Positions 58,604 to 64,000 of a stretch of 64,000 bases of DNA are shown here, in pieces; position 1 is the first letter of the stretch, and every line of letters starts with the position of its first letter. Both the position numbers and the translations under genes were made by a program. The stretch spans positions 17,347,689-17,411,688 of the forward strand of contig NC_135212.1 of NCBI RefSeq assembly GCF_052324685.1. The letters run 5' to 3'. This DNA comes from Brachyhypopomus gauderio (lineage: Eukaryota > Chordata > Actinopteri > Gymnotiformes > Hypopomidae). The notes under the pieces were generated by a model. It was not told the origin of the DNA. It made no database searches and saw only the letters and a list, made by a program, of their open reading frames with translations.

Positions 58604-59006
58604 AGGTGAGTGTCCGCTTGGTCACTCCTATACTAATAAATAAAATATGCTAATAAACACACCTGTATCAGTATATTTATTTCACACGTTATTGTATTCG
58701 ACACAGCTTTGACTGTACTTAAGTAGCTATGTAGCTAGCATGTTGGCTCCTGTTGGCTAACCTTAGTAAACCTAACTAGGAACTACATAATAATAATAAA
58801 ACTAGAAAGTCACATGCATTTGGAAATATAGTTATCTTGCTAAAATTACATGCTCTGTTGTTGGTCCTTTTAATAATTTGTTGTGTTGTGTGTTTTGCCT
58901 TTAGCAACTTTCTGGCCATTTCAAAACATTTGTTTTTCAAGAAGACGCCCAAAGCCATACAAGACAAATTATTTTTGGAATAGCATCCCACATCAACACC
59001 AGCGCC

Positions 59007-63776
<4,770 letters not shown>

Positions 63777-64000
63777 GTGAGGCCTGGTTGCAGCTCCGCT
63801 CTGTCTCGCTCTGTCTCGCATGTCCTCTGTGGTCCAGCGCTACACGTGGCCTGCTCAGAGAGCAGTGGTCCTCACACACACGCACATCACTGCACGAGCC
63901 TCTGTTTGCTCTTCTCTTAGAAATGAGGGTGTTACTTATTACAGACAGGTGCATTTGAATCATTTGAATCAGAGTGTGGCGTGAATTAAAAGCATCTGGA
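63777..64000 (+). other. zbbx: zbbx intron start, window end
   Basis: After donor AAA|GTGAGG no further exon is seen. The gene continues beyond the window. Confidence 0.7.

Overview
The window is vertebrate nuclear DNA, almost certainly from a teleost fish. Coding sequence sits in small exons with GT..AG introns. Very long CA/TG microsatellites, GC-rich minisatellites, poly(C)/poly(G) runs, Tc1-like and hAT-like DNA transposons and a solo LTR fill the rest. No bacterial, phage or CRISPR feature was seen. The species cannot be named from the sequence alone.

Three genes lie on the + strand in one conserved block: pdcd10 (CCM3; noncoding exon 1 near 2.6 kb, coding exons 6121-10252), wdr49/cfap337 (EF-hand-like plus WD40 protein; 19 coding exons, 13974-32414) and the 5' part of zbbx (59007 to beyond the window end). 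Human 3q26 has PDCD10-WDR49-SERPINI2-ZBBX in the same relative orientation, so this is ancestral vertebrate synteny, but no SERPINI2 exon was recognised in the 26 kb between wdr49 and zbbx. All exon phases fit: pdcd10 gives 210 aa, wdr49 about 1,034-1,038 aa, and zbbx the first 84 codons. pdcd10 acts in cerebral-cavernous-malformation and STRIPAK complexes. wdr49 and zbbx are expected to be cilium or sperm-tail genes, which fits weak RFX X-box-like motifs upstream of both.

Region by region: 1-2430 has no gene; 2430-2660 is the pdcd10 promoter with CCAAT boxes and two opposed ACTACAA (ZNF143-type) motifs; 2662-10720 is pdcd10, with a hAT element carrying a BED-finger remnant in intron 1 and minisatellites in intron 2; 10751-11868 is a dead Tc1-like element just behind the pdcd10 poly(A) site; 13974-32510 is wdr49, whose intron 9 holds a 3 kb CACGTG-rich 25-bp minisatellite split by a hAT-like insertion that itself carries a smaller insertion. 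Intron 15 holds a Tc1-like remnant containing a perfect hAT MITE. The span 32.5-58.4 kb is intergenic with microsatellites, three more DNA elements, a solo LTR, a palindromic MITE and two weak exon-like segments. zbbx follows, with a large 36-bp-type minisatellite in its third intron.

The most notable structural pattern is that three separate tandem arrays (20.2-23.3, 44.8-46.5 and 50.1-51.5 kb) are each interrupted by a transposable element whose target-site duplication is part of the repeat unit. Removing the element restores the array exactly, or nearly so in the second case. No new biological system was identified; the long open frames in the arrays are composition artefacts.
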